Shown one piece after another: positions 11,858 to 22,352 of a stretch of 64,000 bases of DNA. The position numbers and the translations under genes were made by a program. How positions within the stretch are numbered: the stretch's first letter is position 1; the number at the start of each line of letters is the position of its first letter. The notes under the pieces were generated by a model. The model did no database searches. It saw nothing but the letters and a program-made list of their open reading frames with translations, and was not told the origin of the DNA. Source of the DNA: Sciurus carolinensis (taxonomy: Eukaryota; Chordata; Mammalia; Rodentia; Sciuridae); the NCBI RefSeq assembly GCF_902686445.1, contig NW_025920103.1, positions 3,456,783 to 3,520,782 on the forward strand, given 5' to 3'.

Positions 11858-14800
11858 CTCTGGGTTCTTGCTCTGGGCTGTCTTAATACTCTGGTTTTGG
11901 GCTCTGAACTCTGTCTCTGTTTTCTGGGTGCTGGCTCTATTCTCTTTGCTCTGTGCTCTGCACTCTGCCCTCTGGACTCTGGCTCTGTGCTCCACACTCT
12001 GTTCTCTGGGCTCTTGCTCTGAGCTCTGGCTCTGTGATCTGCACTCTGTGCTCTGGACTCTGGTCACTGTGCTCTGGGCTCTGTGATCTTTCTCTCTACT
12101 CAGGCTCTGGCTCCATGTTCTTGGCTCTTGTCTATGTGTTCTGTCTCTGTACTCTGGGTCTGGGACTTGTGCTATGGGCTCTGTACTGTGGTCTTGTGTT
12201 CTGTGCTCTTTACTCGTGGCTTTGTTCTCTCAGCTCTGTTCTCTGTGCACTCTGCTCTCTGTACTGTGCTCTCAGCTCTGGGCTCTGTGTTCTGTGATCT
12301 GTGCTCTGTGCTCTGTGCTCTGGTCTTTGTAATCTGGCACTGTGCTCTGGGCTCTGGGCCTGTGCTTTTTGCTCTGGTCTCTGTGCTCTGGAATCTGGGA
12401 TCTGGGCACTGTGCTCTGTGCCCTGTGCTGTGTGCTCTGGCCTCTCTGCTCTGGGATCTGTGCTCTATGCTGTGGGCTCTGGGCACTGTGCTCTGTGCTC
12501 TGACCTCTGGTCACTGAATTATGTGCTCTGTGCTTTGTCTCTGTGCTCTGTCTCTGTACTCTGGGTCTGTGCTCTGGATTCTGTGCTGTGTGTTCTGGTC
12601 TGTGGTCACTGTGTTCTGCTTTCTTTGCTCTGCACACTTTGCTCTGTGCTGTGCATCTGTGCTCTGGCTCTGTGCTGTGTGCTCTCTCCTCTGTGCTCCA
12701 TTCTCTGGGTTCTGGCTCTAGGATCTGTCTCAATACTCTGGATCTGATCTCTGAACTCTGTCTCTCTTCTCTGGTTCCTGGCTCTATGTTCTGTGCTCTC
12801 TGCTTTGCACTCTACATTCTGGGCTCTGGCTCTGGGCTCCTGCTCTGTTCTCTGTGCTCTTTGTTCTGTGCTCTGTGCTCTCTTCTCTGGTCTCTGTGCG
12901 CTATGCTCTGCCCTCTGGGCTCTGTGCTCTGTGCTCTGGTCTATGTGCTTGACCTCTGTGCTCTGGTCTCTGTGCTCTGTGCTCTGTGCTCTGTGCTCTG
13001 CACTCTGCATTATGGGCTCTGGCTCTGGGCTCCCGCTCACTTCTCTCTGCTCTGTGCTCTGTGCTCTGTGCCATGTGCTCTGTGTTCTGCACCCTGTGCA
13101 GTGGGATCTGGATCAGTTCTCTGGCTCTGTGCTCTGTCTTCTGTTCTCGGCACTCTATGCTCTGGACTCTGGCTCTGAGCTCTGGGCTCTGTGCGAAAGG
13201 ATCTATGCTGTGGGCTCTGGGCTCTGGGTTCTGTGTTCTGTGCTCTGCGCTCTGCGCTCTGTGCTCTGTGCTCTGGACACTGTGCTCTGTGCTCTGTGAT
13301 CTGTCTCTGTACTATGACTCTGGCTCTGTGCTCTGTGCTCTGTACTCTGTGCTCTGTGCTCTGGTCTCTGTGCTTGGCACTCTGTGCTTTGTGTTCTGTG
13401 CTTTCTGCTGTGGCCCTGTGCTCTGGCTCTGAGCTCTGGGCTCTGTGCTCTGGGCTCTGACTCTAGGCTCTGTCTCAATACTCTGGGACTGGACTCTGAA
13501 CTCTGTCTCTGTTCTCTGGGTTCTGGCTCTGTGCTCTGTGCTCTGCACTCCCCACTCTGGGTTCTGGCTCTGGACTCTTTCTCTGTTCTCTATGCTCTGT
13601 GCTGTGAGCCTGAGATGTGGGTTCTGTGTTCTGTCTCTGTATTCTGGATCTATGCTCTGGGCTGTGTACTCTGGACTCTGAGCTCCAGTCTCAGAAGAAG
13701 AGCCCAGATCCAGTACCAAGAGTGCAGATTGCAGAGCAAAGAGCACAGAGCACAATGCTAGAGCACAGTGCACTGAGCACAGAGTCCAGACCCAGAGTCA
13801 GAGACCATTTCCAGAGTCAGAGCTCAGAGCACAGAGCCCAGAGCACAGAGCCAGAGCCCTGGGAACAGAGACCAGAGTTCAGAGCCCAGAGCCAGAGTAT
13901 TTGGAGAGACCCTGGGCTCTGTGCTCTGGGATCTTGCTCTTAGACCAGAGCACAGAAAACAGAGCAAAGAGACCATAGCACAGAGCCCAGTGCACAGAAC
14001 ACAGTGCCCAGAGCCCGGGAGCATGGCACAGAGCCAGAGCCCAGAGCCCAGAGAACAGAGTACAGAGCACAGAGCACAGAGATCAGAGCCAGAGCCCAGA
14101 GCAGAGTGCAGAGAACAGAAGACAGAGTACAGAGTCAGAGCACTAATCCAGAGCCCAGAGTGCAGAGTGCAGAACACAGAGCAGAGAGCACAGTGCACAG
14201 GGTACAGAGCACAGAGCACAGAAAACAGAGTAGGAGCACAGAACCAGAGCCCAGAATGCAGAGTGCAGAGCACTGAGCACAGAGCAAAAAGCCAGGACAT
14301 AGAGAAGGGAGATAGAGTTCAGGGCCCAGACCAACAGTATTGAGACAAAGCCTACAGCCAGAGCACAGAGCGCAGAGTACAGAGCACAGAGCACAGACTA
14401 AAGAGCACAGAGACCAGAGACCAGAGCAAAGAGCTGAGCCCAGAGCACATAGCACAGAGCACAGAATGCAGAGCACAGAGCCAGAGCACAGGATGCAGAC
14501 TACAGAGCACAGAGCACAGACTAAAGAGCACAGAGAACAGAGCACAGAGCACAGAGCTGAGAGCCCAGACCCAGAGTACAGAGCCAGAGTACAGAGACAG
14601 AGCACTGAGCAGAGAGCATAATGACAAGATACAGAGCACAGAGCACAGATCCCAGAGCACAGAGCACAGAGCACAGTGACCACAGACCAAAGCACAAAAC
14701 AAAGTGCACAGATCAGAGAAACCAGAGCTGAGAGCCCAGACTCAAGAGCCAAGAGCACAAAACACAGAGAACAGAGCCTAGATCCCAGAGCTCAGAGCAA

Positions 14801-14927
14801 GACCCAGAATACAGAGACAGAGGACAGAGCACAGAGCATAGTGATGAGGGTTAAGAGCACTCAGTGCAGAGCACAGAGCCAGAGTTCAGAGCCAGAGCCC
14901 AGAGCATAGACCCAGTGCTCTGGGGTC
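11858..14927. repeat. Degenerate heptamer satellite, segment II
   Basis: Continuation of the 7-bp array after the solo LTR. The CTCTG-reading block (begun at 7735) continues to 13690, followed by CAGAG at 13690-13910, a very short CTCTG block at 13910-13941 and CAGAG to about 14915. The short 13910-13941 block, 'ctgggctctgtgctctggg' followed by 'atcttgctcttagacc', places two strand switches within about 32 bp. The terminal 14920-14927 belongs to the target duplication of the SINE that follows. No gene is seen. Confidence 0.95.
12982..13930 (+). repeat. Arm B of a long inverted duplication (partner 4908-5845)
   Basis: Matches the reverse complement of 4908-5845 at about 97% over the part compared by hand. 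The match ends near 13930, just past 'tttggagagaccctgggct', where the two arms diverge into different heptamer variants. At the other edge it begins around the shared 'ctctgcactctgcattatgg'. Arm B lacks the roughly 30-bp internal duplication present in arm A. Confidence 0.85.
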
Positions 14928-15023
14928 TTTTTTTTTTTTTTTTTTTTGTGGTACTGGGGATCGAACTCAGGGCCTTAGTGCTTGTGAGGCAAGCACTCTA
15001 CCAGTTGAGCTATCTCCCCAGCC
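14928..15023 (-). mobile_element. ID-family SINE (tRNA-derived)
   Basis: On the minus strand this reads GGGCTGGGGAGATAGCTCA..., with an RNA polymerase III A box (TAGCTCAACTGGTAGAGTGC) and a B box (GAGTTCGATCCC), then '...CCCCAGTACCAC' and an A tail of about 20. That is the body of an ID-type SINE, derived from a tRNA-Ala-like gene and moved by LINE-1. The insertion is bounded by an 11-bp direct repeat CTGGGGTCTTT (14920-14930 and 15024-15034), a convincing target-site duplication. The insertion sits right beside a CAGAG-to-CTCTG switch of the host array. Confidence 0.9.
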
Positions 15024-16223
15024 CTGGGGTCTTTGATTTGTGCACTGGACTCTGTGCACTGTGCTGTGTGCTGTGACCTTTGTGCTCTGTTCTCTGTGCT
15101 CTGCACTCTGCAATCTGGGCTCTGGCTCTGGGCTCTGTCTCTGTTCTTTGTGCTCTGTGCTCTGCGCTATGGGCTCTGAGTTCTGTGCTATGGTCTCTGG
15201 TCTCTGAACTCTGGATTTTGTGCTCTCTCTCTGAGTTCTGGGCTCTGGGCTCTGGGCTCTGCACTATGTGCTCTGGACTCTGGTTCTGTGCTCTCTACTC
15301 TGTGCTCTGAGCTCTGGGCACTGTATGCTGTGCTCTGCTTCTGGTCACTGTGTTCTGTGCTCTGGTTTCTGGGTTCTGTGCTCTGGGCTCTGTACTAAGC
15401 ACTCTGTTCTCTGTGCTCTGTGCTCTGAGTTCTGTGTTCTGAGCTCTGTCCTCTGTACTCTGTGCTATGCACTCTGTTCTCTGGACTCTGGCTCTGGGCT
15501 CTGGTCACTCTTCTCTAAGCTCTGGGCACTGTGATCTGTGCTTTGGTCTCTGGTCACTGTGCTCTGTGCTTTTTGCTCTATCTGTGTTCTGGCTCTGTAC
15601 TCAGTCTGGGCTCTCAGCTCTGTGCTTTGTGCTCTGGTCTCTGTGCTCTGGTCTCTGGTCTCTGTACTGTGTACTCTGTGCTCTGTGCTCTTTGCTCTTT
15701 ACTCTGTGCTCTTGTTCTCTTGCTCTCTGCTCTCTGCTCTGGGCTGTGTGCTCTGGGTTCTTACTATAGGCTCTCTCTCAATACTCTGGGTCTGGGCTCT
15801 GAACTCTGTCTCTATTCTCTGGGTTCTGGCTCTGTGCTCTGTGCTCAGTGCTCTGCATTCTGTGCTCTGGACTCTGGCTCTGGAATCCTGCTCTGTATTC
15901 TGTACTCTGTGCTCTCTACTCTGTGCTCTGTGATCTGGGTTCTGAGCTCTGTGCTCTGGATCTGGGCACTGTCTCCGACTCTGGGTCTAGATTCTTTGCT
16001 CCATGCACTGTGCTCTGGCTCTGTGCTCTGGGCTCATTGCTATGCACTCTGTGCTCTGTGCCCTGGCTCTAGGCTCCTGCTCTGATACCAGAGCACAGAG
16101 ACAACAGCACAGAGCACAGAACCCAGAGCCCAGAGACCAGAGCTCAGAGACAGAGCACAGAGCTGAGATACCAAAGGCCATAGTTAAGAGCCCACATCCC
16201 AGAGTCCAGAGCACAGAGCCCAG
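15024..16223. repeat. Degenerate heptamer satellite, segment III
   Basis: Array continuing between the SINE and the endogenous retrovirus. It reads CTCTG from 15035 to about 16087, then CAGAG to 16223. The switch near 16087 carries the recurrent junction sequence (GGCTCCTGCTCTGATACC). The last six bases, GCCCAG (16218-16223), are repeated at 24849-24854 beyond the retrovirus. Confidence 0.95.
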
Positions 16224-16626
16224 TGTCCCGACCCGCGGGACATCAACGCAGGACAGCAAACCTAAGAGAGAAGGAATGAAGGGACAAGAGACACAGGGAG
16301 TGACAGCAAGACAGGAATTCTGATCAAGCTGAAAATTTTTATTGTTCTCAAGGGTATTTATGCTGAGGGAATGAGGGGTATGATGAGACACAGGCTGGTT
16401 GGCTGTGTTTTTCTTTTGGGCTCCTGATAAGGTGCAAGTTCACGCTGGCAGGCCATAGGTAGAACTATCAGCCGGGAGTGGGGAGGGGGAGCGCTCGGGG
16501 AATCCGTCAGCCTTCAGCTGCAGGGTGTTTGTGCAGGGGAGGCAACTGCAAAATGCTCCCTGGGCTGCTGCTTATCATAAAGGTCAGAACATCCTCAGAA
16601 TGAGAACTTCTTCTTGGTCCCTGACA
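16224..16626 (-). mobile_element. 3' LTR of the D-type ERV
   Basis: A 403-bp terminal repeat, starting TGTCAGGGACC and ending GGGTCGGGACA on the minus strand. It has a TATA-like GCATAAATACC (16353-16363) and an AATAAA signal (16338-16343). It is preceded on the minus strand by the polypurine tract. Differences from the 5' LTR cluster around 16440-16560. Confidence 0.95.
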
Positions 16627-16640
16627 TTTCCCCCTTTCTT
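16627..16640 (-). promoter_or_regulatory. Polypurine tract (plus-strand DNA primer site)
   Basis: AAGAAAGGGGGAAA on the minus strand abuts the TG of the 3' LTR exactly. This is the RNase H-resistant primer for plus-strand DNA synthesis in retroviruses, and its exact position supports the LTR boundary. Confidence 0.9.
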
Positions 16641-16740
16641 ATATAAAATTATTGACAATATTCTGAGAGCCATATTTTAAAGGGGTGATAGAGGCTATGT
16701 GGCGAGGTGGGGGCGTGGCCTGCCCGAACAGGTACAGCGC

Positions 16741-16905
16741 TGGAGTGACAATCCCTCGGGAACTGCGCCTGTCTTAGGTTGTCTGTGACAGAGTAACATC
16801 CTTACCCGTCATTGGATAATGAGGCTCTAGCCCTCATTTCCTGTCTTAGGTTGGTATGAGCTCTCACGAATCTTACCCGTCATTGGCTGTCCAGTTCAGT
16901 TCACA
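16741..16905 (-). promoter_or_regulatory. Constitutive transport element (CTE)-like RNA element
   Basis: On the minus strand, between the env stop and the 3' LTR, two motifs occur twice with a spacing of about 72 bp: CCAATGACGGGTAAG (16872-16886 and 16801-16815) and CCTAAGACAGG (16840-16850 and 16768-16778). Position, duplicated architecture and motif sequences match my recollection of the constitutive transport element of Mason-Pfizer-type viruses, in which two symmetric internal loops bind the export receptor NXF1/TAP to carry unspliced RNA out of the nucleus. The copies of each motif are identical here although the intervening sequence differs. Function today is inferred, not shown. Confidence 0.8.
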
Positions 16906-16910
16906 GGGGT

Positions 16911-18735
16911 GATGGTCTTTTAAGATCACCATCACGATCCATCATCTCCAGTCGATGGTAATGAACCTGAATAGTTTTCGCCAGTATAGCCTCAATATGA
17001 GCTCTAAGAAAAGCCATGATCTTGTTGAGTATCAAAGGACCTATAGATATGATAAGCAGCAAGCAAAGGAGGGGACCTAGGAAGGGAAGGAGATAGGGAA
17101 GGAGTCCACTGAATCCAGTCCATAGTGGATTATCAGCCAGTGCTCGTCAGCGTTTTTCTAAGTCTTCCTGCAGCTGTTTGATCTTGTCCTTAACAATCCC
17201 TGACTTGTTGACATAGAAACAGCATTTTTCCTGCAAAGCCAAACAAATGCCTCCCTGTTCGGCAGTTAGAAGGTCTAAACCTCTCCTATTTTGTAGGGCC
17301 ACTTCTGCTAAGGAATCCACCTGATCTTGAAGATCTTGTATGGTGCTTGAGAGTATCTGTACATCAGAAATCAATTGTCTGGATAATTTTGTATATTGAG
17401 TAAGAGAGACCCCCAAACCAGCAGTACCTGAGGCCACTGCTGTAGTTATTCCAAGTCCTGCAAGTAAAGGGATAAAGGTGACAGCACGTTTAACTCATCC
17501 TGCAATGTGATCAATTGTTGGTATAGGAACAGGCTCATCTCCTGGAATAATGTCTACATCTGGGAGCAAGGCGGCTAGGACACATAGTCCAGTCCAGTTG
17601 ATAGGCAATTGAGTAAAAGCCTTATTACCTCCACAAACAAATACAGTGCCATTAGGGGGGCACAATGGTTGTGAAAAATTGAATGTCTCAAAGCAATCAC
17701 TAAATGTTATAGTCCCTACATCTAAATCCCAGGTATTATTATAACCAGGTGAGAAAAAGCAAGTAGTATTGGAAAACATGAATGGTTGTACCAAAAATGA
17801 TGGAGTTGGTAGACAATTTTTACTGGTGAAATTGGACCACGGTGTATTAGGATAGGTTATATTCTTAGCAATTTTTCTAGTAAGGGTAGCAGCTGAGTCA
17901 TTTCTATAATCAATTGGAATAGCTAATGGAGCAGGATATCCTAGCTGCAAGCAAAGCCAACAATCTGCAGTCAAGGGAGAATTGGACCGATTAATCAAGG
18001 CGTAAGTGGCTTCAAGAATATCGTAAGTGACAGGGTCTATCTCAGAAGGTCTGTGTTTAGGTAGTGCTAATGGGTGATATAAGAGACTAGGATGCAGTTC
18101 CTCGTACATCCATTGAATTTTCTCATGGACTTGTTTGGCTCTATTAGAATCTTGGGGGCCTCCTCTGTCAGATACATGTAGGGGGGCCGTGGTAGACCAA
18201 CAAACTGTTTGCCCTACTAAGTCTGCAGGACATGAGGCAACACTTAATTTTCCAGGGGTATTAGACCAATCCCCTCCAGTTGATCCTGGATGGGACCTTA
18301 ATAAGGTGGTAGTAAAATAGATTTTACTCCCTGAGGAACAGGTTTGAGCTGAGGAATAACAAGAACTATGGAAGGAAGTGTGAAAGTTGTGCAAGAACAG
18401 GGTGTAGGTTTGCCATTAACTGGGGGAATAATTTGTGGTTTTGCGATACAATACCACTGAGTATGTGTCTCCCAAAATGCGATGTGATTGCCACAATCTA
18501 TCTCTTGGCGTTGTTTTGGGAGATTACCAACGTATGATAGCTTGTGATCTGCCTCATCAGTACTCAATATAAATCCTCCCTCACACTTACATGGTTTGTT
18601 TCTGAGCTCCAGTAAATACTCACGAGCCTTAGCAGGGTCCTCAAATCCTGCATGGCTGTGGTAGAGCAGTGAACAGGCAGCCATTATCCAGAGAAGCAAT
18701 GGTGTGCAGTCACAGGTTTGCCATTCAGGGGATTT
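16911..18735 (-). pseudogene. env: ERV env, broken (D-type/gamma-type envelope)
   Basis: Envelope glycoprotein remnant. A hydrophobic signal-like stretch lies at about 18660-18710. No ATG is visible before its core (the first in-frame ATG is at 18682-18684), so the start is uncertain. SU carries several N-glycosylation sites, a CWLC motif (17951-17962) and an SDxGGxxDxxR pattern (18140-18172). TM carries a fusion-peptide-like segment, a heptad coiled coil, an immunosuppressive-domain-like region with CX6CC (17219-17245), then a membrane span (about 17020-17110) and a tail of about 40 residues ending at 16911. Breaks: a one-base frameshift near 18360-18400, a TGA at 17492-17494 at the SU/TM cleavage site, and a TGA at 17144-17146 before the membrane span. 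CWLC plus CX6CC identify a covalently linked gamma-type Env, as in D-type viruses. Confidence 0.9.
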
Positions 18736-18821
18736 TTTATATAGATTGTTGGCTGCATCTGTAAGAGAGGAAGATTCATCCTCAGGGGGAAGGTTTCCGT
18801 CCCTGGGTTGTGGTAAATCAT

Positions 18822-21388
18822 TGACCTGTTTGACCAGGCATTCTGGTAACCATCTTGGGGCTGCTTGTTCTTGATCTAAAATGCAAGCTGAGCCTCGTCC
18901 CCAAATGAGGACGGGATCTGGGCCTTTCCATTTATTTGTTAAAGGATCGTGCCACATAACAGATGGGAGAGCAGAATTAGAAGAGGGATGCCAATGTCTG
19001 TCTGCGGCCAAATGTCCTTCATTGTCTAGGGTAAGAAAGTTAAGAGCAAATAATGCATGATTAAGGTGATCCCTGGGAGTGGTAAATGCAAGGGAAGAGG
19101 CCTTAAGGCGGGTAAGCCAGGGTTTTAAGGTGAGTTGTGCACGTTCCACAATGCCTTGACCTTGAGGGTTATATGGAATTCCAGTAGTATGAGAGATTTG
19201 AAGAGTGGCACAAAACTGTTTGAACTTGGTACTGGTATATGCAGGGCCATATCTGTCTTAATATGTGCTGGCTTTCCCATTATGGAAAAGGCTGAGACAA
19301 GATGAGAAAGGACATCCTTGGTAGCTTCTCCGGAATGCGGTGATGCAAAAATAAAGCCACTAAAGGTATCTATGGAAACATGTATGTACTTTGTTTTCCC
19401 AAATTCAGGAAAGTGAGTAACATCCATCTGCCAAATCTGATTGGGCAGTAATCCTCGAGGGTTAACACCCAGATGTTGAATAGGAAGGGAGACAACACAA
19501 GCAGGACATGCTTTTACAATTTCCCTTGCTTGTTGCCTGGTAATTTTACAAAGTAACCGAAGGCTCTGAGAATTTAAGTGGTGACGGTTATGTAAATCTG
19601 TGGCCTCTTGGATGGATCCAATAAGAACTGGGAAAAGGGAGTGAGTGGCTGCATCAGCCTGAGCATTACCCCATCATAGGGGACCGGGAAGATCAAAATG
19701 TGCTCTAATGTGTCCTAAGAAAAATGGATGTTTTCTAGCCTGAATTAGTTGTTGAAGCTGGTTAAACAAAAAGGCTGCATTGGAGGAAGCCTTAATGGCG
19801 GGTGAAATCTCCAACAGGGGCACAGAATGGGCAATGTAAGCACTGTCTGTATAAATATCAACAGGTTTATCAAAAAATGTCATAAAGACTTGTGTTATAG
19901 CACACAATTCTACAAGCTGTGCTGATGGATAAGCAGTATCAAAGGTGGTGGACTGATTATCAACAACAAAGGCTGCATGGCTGTTGCTGGAGCCATCTGT
20001 AAAAACAGTAAGGGCTTGTGGAATAGGAGCCTTCCGAGTAACCCGAGGAAAAATAAATGGATGTAATTGAGCAAAACGCAAAAGGGGATCATTGGGAAGG
20101 TGGTTATCAATTGTTCCCAAAAAGCCTGATAGGGCAATGCCCCATTCATCCCTTGTCTGTAGTAAAAATTGGTTCTGATCCTTAGTGTATGGAATCAGAA
20201 TGCTATCAGGGTCTTTGCCAAAATGTTGTCGAGAAAGCAAGCGACCTTTAATAATGATAGAAGCTACCTGAGCAGGATAGACAGCAATAACTTTAGAGGA
20301 TGTGGTGGGCAAATGAACCCAAAGCAAGGGGCAACCTTTATTTTTAAAATGTGGATCCCGCTGCCAGAATAGTCCCGTGGGTGTATGAGGGGTGTGTAAT
20401 ATAACCAAAACCAAAGGAAGGTTATAAGATATTTGTGTAACAAATTGTTGAGCAATGGCTTCTGTGACTTGAATTAATGCTTGCCGCGCCTCAGGAGTAA
20501 GCTCTCGAGGAGAAGAAGGGTCAGAATCTCCCCTTAAAATATCATTAAGAGGCAAAAACACATAGGTGGGTAGTTTTAAATATGGTCTTAGCCATTGGAT
20601 ATCCCCTAGTAATTTTTGGAAATCGTTAAGAGTGTGGAGATGGTCCACACGCAATTGTATATTAGGGATTTGAATTTGATTAGTTTGAAGTTTGAGGCCC
20701 AAGTAGGTGTAGGGGTCCTGTGTCTGAACCTTATCAGAGGCTATCTGAAGTCCCAAGGCAGTGAGGGCCTTATAGAGATCCAAATAACAATTGTTAAGAT
20801 CATAGGTATTAGGTGCAGCGATTAACAAATCATCCATATAATGTAATATATAAACTTGTGGCCACCACTCTCTCACAGGGTCTACTGCTTGAGCAACATA
20901 TTTTTGGCAAAGACTAGGGCTGTTAGCCATACCCTGGGGAAGGACCTTCCATTGAAATCTTTGCATAGGACCCTGAAAATTGATGCGGGGGAGGCTGAAA
21001 GCAAAATAGGGTCTGTCATCAGGATGTAAAGGAATAGTAAAAAAGCAATCTTTTAAGTCAATGACCATTTTATAATAGTCCCTAGGAATAGCTACCGGTG
21101 TAGGGATGCCTGGCTGTAGTGCCCCCATCGGGCGCATAACCTTATTGATAGCGCGCAAATCCTGTAAAAGGCGCCATTTGCCTGATTTCTTCTTAATAAC
21201 AAAAATAGGAGTGTTCCAGGGTGAGGTTGAGGGTTCCACATGACCGGCTGTCAACTGTTCCTGTACTAACATGGAGGCAGTCTCTAATTTTTCTTGGGTA
21301 AGGGGCCACTGATCCACCCACACAGGAGTTTGAGTTTCCCAAATAATTTTGTCTGCATGGGGTACAGGAAGGTCAGGGACCGACACTA
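18822..21388 (-). pseudogene. pol: ERV pol, broken (RT, RNase H, integrase)
   Basis: Reached by -1 frameshift from pro. Reverse transcriptase: palm motif with Asp near 21057, LPQG at about 20930, and the YMDD active site at about 20829-20840. RNase H: TDGSS (about 20000), Glu (about 19910), TDS (about 19847) and the GHIRAH motif. A TGA at 19674-19676 interrupts the frame just after it. Integrase: zinc-binding HX3H and CPAC (about 19520-19620), first catalytic Asp at about 19423, second in KTD at 19251-19259, a one-base loss near 19249, then the catalytic Glu in the next frame near 19150, and a typical WKGPDP C-terminal domain (about 18920). No stop separates integrase from env: the frame runs through to 18298, so the pol end given here is the end of recognisable integrase. 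Confidence 0.93.
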
Positions 21389-22352
21389 AAAATCCACATA
21401 CCCAAGTCCAAATTTGTCTGTTTTTTGTATGGGCTGTACAGGCTCAACCTGTCCTTGTCCTAGCCTCCCAAGGCCTGTACCAGGGATAATAAAGCCCATA
21501 CAAAGCATTTGATGAGTGACTAAAGAGTTGGGACAAGCAAGAATAACTTTCATTTGGCTTAGAATGTCTCATCCCCAAAGGTTGACAGGGAGATAAGGAA
21601 CAATGAAGGGGGTAACAGTTCCTTTATTTCCTGTGTTATCTTTTGTGTCAGTCCAGTTGAGCACCCTGGAGCTAACTAAGGGGTTTTTTGATTGCCCTAT
21701 TCCTTTAAGGTCAGTTAGTGATGAGGTGAGGGGCCATTCTGATGGCCAATATTTTTGAGAAATAACTGTGGCATCCGCACCAGTATCTAGGATCCCTTGG
21801 AATTTCTTTCCTTCAATAAATAAGGTAAGAGTGGGTCTTTTGTGGGAGATAGGTTGGACCCAATACACATCAGAGGAACCTAAAGAGGCCGTGTTTCGTG
21901 GTGAATTTTGGGCGGTGGGAGTATTTCCTGAATTGAGGGGAAGGAGTATTAATTGTGCAATTCTTGTTCCTGCAGGGATGGCCGATATTCTGTTAATAGC
22001 TGTGGCCAGTATTTTAATTTCTCCAGTGTAATCATTATCAATGATGCCAGGAAAGACCTGAACACCTTGTAAGGTGGAAGAAGCTCTCCCAAGAATAAGA
22101 GCACGCATATGAGGTGGAGGGGGGCCTACAACCCCAGTGGGTATTATTTGGGGTCCTTGCATAGAGTCTAATATTGTATCAGTGGAGGCACAGAAGTCCA
22201 ATCCTGCGCTGCCTGGGGTAGCACATTGGAGGGAGGTGATTGTGGAGAAGGACAGGGGGCCTGGATTGGGTTGGGAGTCTGAGAGGGAACAAACCTTATT
22301 GCCCCTCGGTTTGCTCTGGGGGCAGTCGGGCCAGGGGCTGGCCCCGAGAGGA
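21386..22352 (-). pseudogene. pro: ERV pro, broken (dUTPase-protease with G-patch tail)
   Basis: The betaretroviral pro gene encodes dUTPase fused to an aspartic protease. dUTPase motif 1 (ATPGSAGLDF, about 22220), motif 2 (GRASS, about 22088), motif 3 (GIIDNDYTGEIKI, about 22040), motif 4 (RIAQLILLP) and a degraded motif 5 (RNTASLGSS) are visible. The protease active site DTGAD is at about 21773-21787. A TGA at 21569-21571 cuts the frame near the end of the protease; the same frame then continues through a glycine-rich G-patch-like stretch to the TAG at 21386-21388. The -1 frame entered at the gag slippery site does not join the dUTPase frame directly, so one further indel must lie near 22240-22270. 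Confidence 0.9.
21389..21395 (-). promoter_or_regulatory. pro-pol -1 ribosomal frameshift heptamer GGATTTT
   Basis: The minus strand reads G GAT TTT in the pro frame, followed immediately by the pro stop TAG. Slipping back one base gives TTA GTG TCG..., the pol frame seen downstream. GGAUUUN heptamers are used at the pro-pol junction of betaretroviruses such as MMTV. Confidence 0.75.

Noticed and set aside
14947..15023. tRNA gene
   Set aside because: A and B boxes belong to an ID SINE with a poly-A tail and target duplication; no cloverleaf-forming tRNA is intact.
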